Of a stretch of DNA of 9,597 nucleotides, positions 6,432-9,597 are shown piece after piece. A program made the translations under genes and the position numbers. Under the pieces are notes generated by a model. The model saw nothing but the letters and a program-made list of their open reading frames with translations, was not told the DNA's origin and ran no database searches. This DNA is from Clostridiaceae bacterium (GTDB lineage: Bacteria; Bacillota_A; Clostridia; Acetivibrionales; Acetivibrionaceae): contig JAAZCB010001378.1 of NCBI GenBank assembly GCA_012513545.1, positions 1-9,597 on the forward strand, written 5' to 3'. Position 1 is the stretch's first letter. Each line of letters begins with the position of its first letter.

Positions 6432-8804
6432 ATGGGTAAAGCACATCTATCAGAAGAGGACATCAAGGCTAGGTATATCACTCCGGCAATCACTAATGCA
6501 GGTTGGGATATCAAAAAGCAAGTGCGACTGGAATATGCTTTTACTGCGGGGCGTATTATACTACGTGGAAGTATTACTGCTAGAGGTAAGCAAAAGAGAG
6601 CCGATTACCTTCTGTCGTATAAGAACAACTTCCCGTTGGCTATTGTGGAAGCAAAAGACAATAACCATTCTGTAGGGGCAGGATTGCAGCAGGCGGTGGA
6701 ATATGCTAAGGCTCTTGATGTTCCTTTTGTTTATGCTTCAAATGGTGACGGTTTTGTTGAGCAAAATCTTATAACGGGAGAAGTTAAGAATCTTGCTCTA
6801 AAAGATTTTCCGTCACCGGACTCGTTATATCAAAGATACAAAATTGTTCAAGGCATCAATGAGGCTGAAGAACAAGTAATGCTTGAGCCGTATTACTTCA
6901 TACCTGATTATAAGACTCCTCGTTATTACCAGCGTGTGGCTATTAATAGAGCTGTTGATGCCGTTGCGAAAGGACGCGATCGTATCCTTATCGTTAGTGC
7001 CACTGGTACCGGTAAAACGTTTATGACTTTCCAGATAATTTATCGTTTGTGGAAATCTGGTTTAAAGAAGAGGATTCTTTTTTTAGCAGACCGTAATGTT
7101 CTTGTAGATCAAACTATAACTGGAGATTTTAAACCTTTTAGCGGTAAGATGACGAAGGTTAAGAACAGAAATCTGGATAGCTCTTACGAAATTTATATGG
7201 CGCTGTACCAACAGTTAGCTGGTGATGATGGTGAAGAGGCTTTCCGTCAATTTAAGCCAAACTTTTTTGATTTAATTGTAATTGATGAGTGTCACAGAGG
7301 AAGTGCTAAAGAAGAGTCTGCATGGAGAAAAATCTTAGATTATTTTACCGAAGCTACTCATATAGGATGTACTGCTACGCCTGTTGAAACAAAAGAAGCT
7401 TCCAGTTTCTCTTACTTCGGGGAGCCAATTTACGAATATTCTTTGAAACAAGGAATCGACGATGGCTTCTTGGCTCCTTATAAAGTGATTCGTATTGGCT
7501 TGGATAAAGATCTTGAAGGATATCGGCCAGAAGCTGGGAAAGTTGATAGATACGGAAATGAGATTGAAGACAGAGAATATAACGTAAAAGACTTCGATAG
7601 AAAGATTGTTATTGATGATCGTACGCGTGTGGTTGCAGCCAAAATCACCGAGTTTTTGAAGAAAACTAACAGGTTTAGTAAGACCATTGTCTTCTGTATT
7701 GATATTGAACATGCTGAGAGAATGCGACAAGCGTTGATTAATGAGAACAAGGATAAATATGTTGATGATAATCGTTACGTTATGCGTATCACCGGAGACA
7801 ATGATGTAGGCAAGGCGCAACTAGAAAATTTTATTGATGAAGAGAGTACTTATCCTGTGATAGCAGTAACTAGTAAGCTTATGACTACTGGTGTAGATGC
7901 CAAAATGTGCAAACTCATTGTTATAGAAAATAATATTAATAGTATGACAGAGTTTAAACAGATTATTGGCCGTGGAACTCGGCTTTTAGAAGAATATGGG
8001 AAAACATATTTTACTATTATGGATTTCCGAAATGCCAGTAGACTTTTTGCTGATTCTGCATTTGATGGTAAACCTGAAGTTGTTATAGATCTGAGCGGTG
8101 GAGATCCAGTAGTTGATCCTGAACCACCTGTAGAAGAAGACGATAATTTGCCTGGTGAAGGATCAAACAATCTAAACTTTGGAGAAGGTGAAAACGAATA
8201 TTTGCCTAGCAGCAATCCACCGTTTGATGATGATGACAAGCCGAAAAAATACTATGTAAATGATGTCCTTGTTCGTGTACTATCTGAAAGAGTTCAGTAT
8301 GTAGATAAGGATGGGAAATTGATTACTGAGAGTCTCATAGACTACACCAAGAAGAATATTCTCCAACAGTTTGCTAAACTTGACGATTTCTTGCACACGT
8401 GGACTGAAGCGGAAAAGAAGCAGGCAATTATAGATGAATTGCAAGATGATGGTGTGCTTCTTGAAGCAGTAAGGGAAGAGTTAGGTAAAGCAGAGCTAGA
8501 TGATTTTGACCTAATATGCCACATTGCATATGATAAAGCACCGCTTTCAAAAAAGGAACGAGCGGAGAATGTTAAGAAACGACACTACCTTTACAAATAT
8601 TCTGATTTGGCTCAGAAAGTAATCGAGACGCTTCTTGATAAATATGCCAACGATGGTATCAAGGAGATTGAAGATACTAAAGTGCTGCAACTAAAAGAAT
8701 TTGCACAAATTGGTAGTCCAATGAAAATCGTAAAAGCTTTTGGGGGTAAAGAAGCATATATTAAGGCAGTACAAGAATTAGAAAATGAGATATATTTAGC
8801 ATAA
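6432..8804 (+). CDS. hsdR: Type I restriction enzyme, R subunit (EcoEI-like HsdR)
   Basis: HsdR is the motor and nuclease subunit of a type I restriction complex. With HsdM and HsdS it binds unmethylated target sites, pulls in DNA using ATP, and cuts at a distance. The 790-residue protein carries an N-terminal PD-(D/E)XK nuclease domain with D58 (RADYLL) and E73-A-K75 (IVEAKD), followed by the QxxxY-type motif near 86-91 (QQAVEYA). The SF2 helicase core follows: motif I ATGTGKT (190-196), motif II DECH (285-288), motif III TATP (314-317) and motif VI QIIGRGTR (510-517). An acidic, proline- and glycine-rich linker spans about 555-612, and a helical C-terminal domain of the EcoEI_R_C kind covers about 620-790, which should contact the methyltransferase. 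Length is normal for this subgroup and every key motif is intact, so it should be functional. It is the first gene of an hsdR-hsdM operon, 22 bp before hsdM. Confidence 0.93.
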   Translation: MGKAHLSEEDIKARYITPAITNAGWDIKKQVRLEYAFTAGRIILRGSITARGKQKRADYLLSYKNNFPLAIVEAKDNNHSVGAGLQQAVEYAKALDVPFVYASNGDGFVEQNLITGEVKNLALKDFPSPDSLYQRYKIVQGINEAEEQVMLEPYYFIPDYKTPRYYQRVAINRAVDAVAKGRDRILIVSATGTGKTFMTFQIIYRLWKSGLKKRILFLADRNVLVDQTITGDFKPFSGKMTKVKNRNLDSSYEIYMALYQQLAGDDGEEAFRQFKPNFFDLIVIDECHRGSAKEESAWRKILDYFTEATHIGCTATPVETKEASSFSYFGEPIYEYSLKQGIDDGFLAPYKVIRIGLDKDLEGYRPEAGKVDRYGNEIEDREYNVKDFDRKIVIDDRTRVVAAKITEFLKKTNRFSKTIVFCIDIEHAERMRQALINENKDKYVDDNRYVMRITGDNDVGKAQLENFIDEESTYPVIAVTSKLMTTGVDAKMCKLIVIENNINSMTEFKQIIGRGTRLLEEYGKTYFTIMDFRNASRLFADSAFDGKPEVVIDLSGGDPVVDPEPPVEEDDNLPGEGSNNLNFGEGENEYLPSSNPPFDDDDKPKKYYVNDVLVRVLSERVQYVDKDGKLITESLIDYTKKNILQQFAKLDDFLHTWTEAEKKQAIIDELQDDGVLLEAVREELGKAELDDFDLICHIAYDKAPLSKKERAENVKKRHYLYKYSDLAQKVIETLLDKYANDGIKEIEDTKVLQLKEFAQIGSPMKIVKAFGGKEAYIKAVQELENEIYLA

Positions 8805-8826
8805 AAAACGAAGGCGGGTAAACTAG

Positions 8827-9597
8827 ATGGCAATCAGCAACTTTGTTAAAAGAATTCAAGATGTGATGAGAAACGACTCCGGTGTAAATGGTGATGCTCA
8901 GAGAATTGAACAGATTGTTTGGATTCTATTTTTGAAAATATATGATGCAAAAGAAGAAACCTGGGAATTAGTTAATGACAACTATAAGTCAATCATTCCA
9001 GAAGGATTCAAATGGAGAGATTGGGCAGTTGATAGAAAAGATGGAGCTGCTCTTACAGGAGATGACCTCCTTGGTTTCATTAACAACAAATTGTTTCCAA
9101 CCTTTAAGAAACTGGAAATTGACGAAAACACACCGATGAGTCAAGTGATTGTTCGATATGCTTTTGAAGATGCTAACAACTATCAAAAAGATGGTGTTCT
9201 ATTAAGACAAGTAGTCAATATCATTGATGAGATTGATTTCACTGAATACAAAGAGCGCCATGAGTTTGGTACTATTTATGAATCATTTTTAAAAGATCTA
9301 CAAAGTGCTGGTAACGCAGGCGAATTCTACACACCAAGAGCCGTTACTGATTTTATGGTAAAAGTAGTTAAACCTGTTCTGGGTGAGAAAATCGGAGACT
9401 TTGCCTGTGGCACAGGAGGATTTCTGACATCTGCCTTAAAAGAGCTTGATAAGCAGGTTGGCAATTCATTAGAAAATCGAGAGATTTACAATAAGTCTGT
9501 TTATGGGATTGAGAAGAAAGCCCTGCCCCATATGCTTTGTGTTACCAACATGTTGATCCATGATATTGATGATCCTAATATTCTTCATGGCAACGCA
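8827..9597 (+). CDS. hsdM: Type I restriction-modification, M subunit (HsdM, partial at right edge)
   Basis: HsdM is the adenine-N6 DNA methyltransferase subunit; it marks host DNA at sites chosen by HsdS and forms the core on which HsdR assembles. The window holds the first 257 residues, and the frame is open to the last base. Residues 1-140 form the helical N-terminal domain of the HsdM family (RIEQIVWILFLKIYDAKE, 26-43). EFYTPRAV at 166-173 and the SAM-binding motif I FACGTGGFL at 192-200 are intact, with the acidic motif II residue E229 in YGIEKK. The catalytic NPPF/NPPY motif would lie just beyond the edge and cannot be checked. The start ATG is fixed by a TAG directly before it (8824-8826). 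A G-rich ribosome binding site, AAGGCGGG, lies at 8811-8818. Only 22 bp separate it from hsdR, so the two are co-transcribed; hsdS is expected downstream. Confidence 0.93.
   Translation, partial: MAISNFVKRIQDVMRNDSGVNGDAQRIEQIVWILFLKIYDAKEETWELVNDNYKSIIPEGFKWRDWAVDRKDGAALTGDDLLGFINNKLFPTFKKLEIDENTPMSQVIVRYAFEDANNYQKDGVLLRQVVNIIDEIDFTEYKERHEFGTIYESFLKDLQSAGNAGEFYTPRAVTDFMVKVVKPVLGEKIGDFACGTGGFLTSALKELDKQVGNSLENREIYNKSVYGIEKKALPHMLCVTNMLIHDIDDPNILHGNA

Noticed and set aside
6373..6675. Plus-strand 100-codon frame overlapping the hsdR start
   Set aside because: It overlaps most of the conserved HsdR nuclease domain in another frame and has no recognisable content.
7335..8239. Several minus-strand frames inside hsdR
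   Set aside because: They mirror the strongly conserved helicase and linker codons of hsdR; the serine-rich one is the reverse of the acidic linker.

Overview
The window is AT-rich. Its genes have good Shine-Dalgarno sequences: AAGAGGAG before the STAND gene, GAGGGA before hsdR, and a G-rich stretch before hsdM. This fits a low-GC Firmicute, perhaps a gut clostridium. That placement is inferred from composition and gene style; no marker gene is present. The content is accessory DNA, a piece of a defence island.

Left block (1-4242, + strand): the tail of an unidentified upstream reading frame overlaps by 4 bp (GTGA) the start of a 1370-residue protein. That protein has an N-terminal Mrr-like PD-(D/E)XK nuclease domain, a STAND-type P-loop NTPase core and a very long C-terminal region. 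The layout is that of Avs (AVAST) antiphage sensors, in which the C-terminal region recognises a phage protein and NTPase-driven assembly activates the N-terminal nuclease.

Middle block (4243-6431): this is a scar zone with no intact gene. On the minus strand it holds the 3' part of a decayed gene, open over 4406-4864 without a proper start. Next comes a hairpin-rich stretch (about 4882-5119) with a 53-bp duplicated unit whose stems show a compensatory base-pair change. A perfect 10-bp hairpin lies at 5302-5324. Three 46-bp tandem repeat units follow (5400-5526), again with compensatory changes in a conserved stem. Last is an IS3-family insertion sequence on the minus strand that keeps one plausible end and the DDE transposase domain but has lost orfA, the start of orfB and its other end. 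The broken end of the IS abuts the short leader of the next operon.

Right block (6432-9597, + strand): a type I restriction-modification operon in the order hsdR-hsdM. HsdR (790 residues, EcoEI-like) is complete. HsdM begins 22 bp downstream and runs off the right edge at residue 257. An hsdS specificity gene is expected beyond the window. HsdR supplies DNA translocation and cleavage and HsdM supplies protective adenine methylation; both need HsdS to define the target.

Together the window pairs two independent antiphage strategies, an Avs-like protein sensor and type I restriction, separated by mobile-element debris. The least explained parts are the two families of structured, non-triplet repeats in the middle block.
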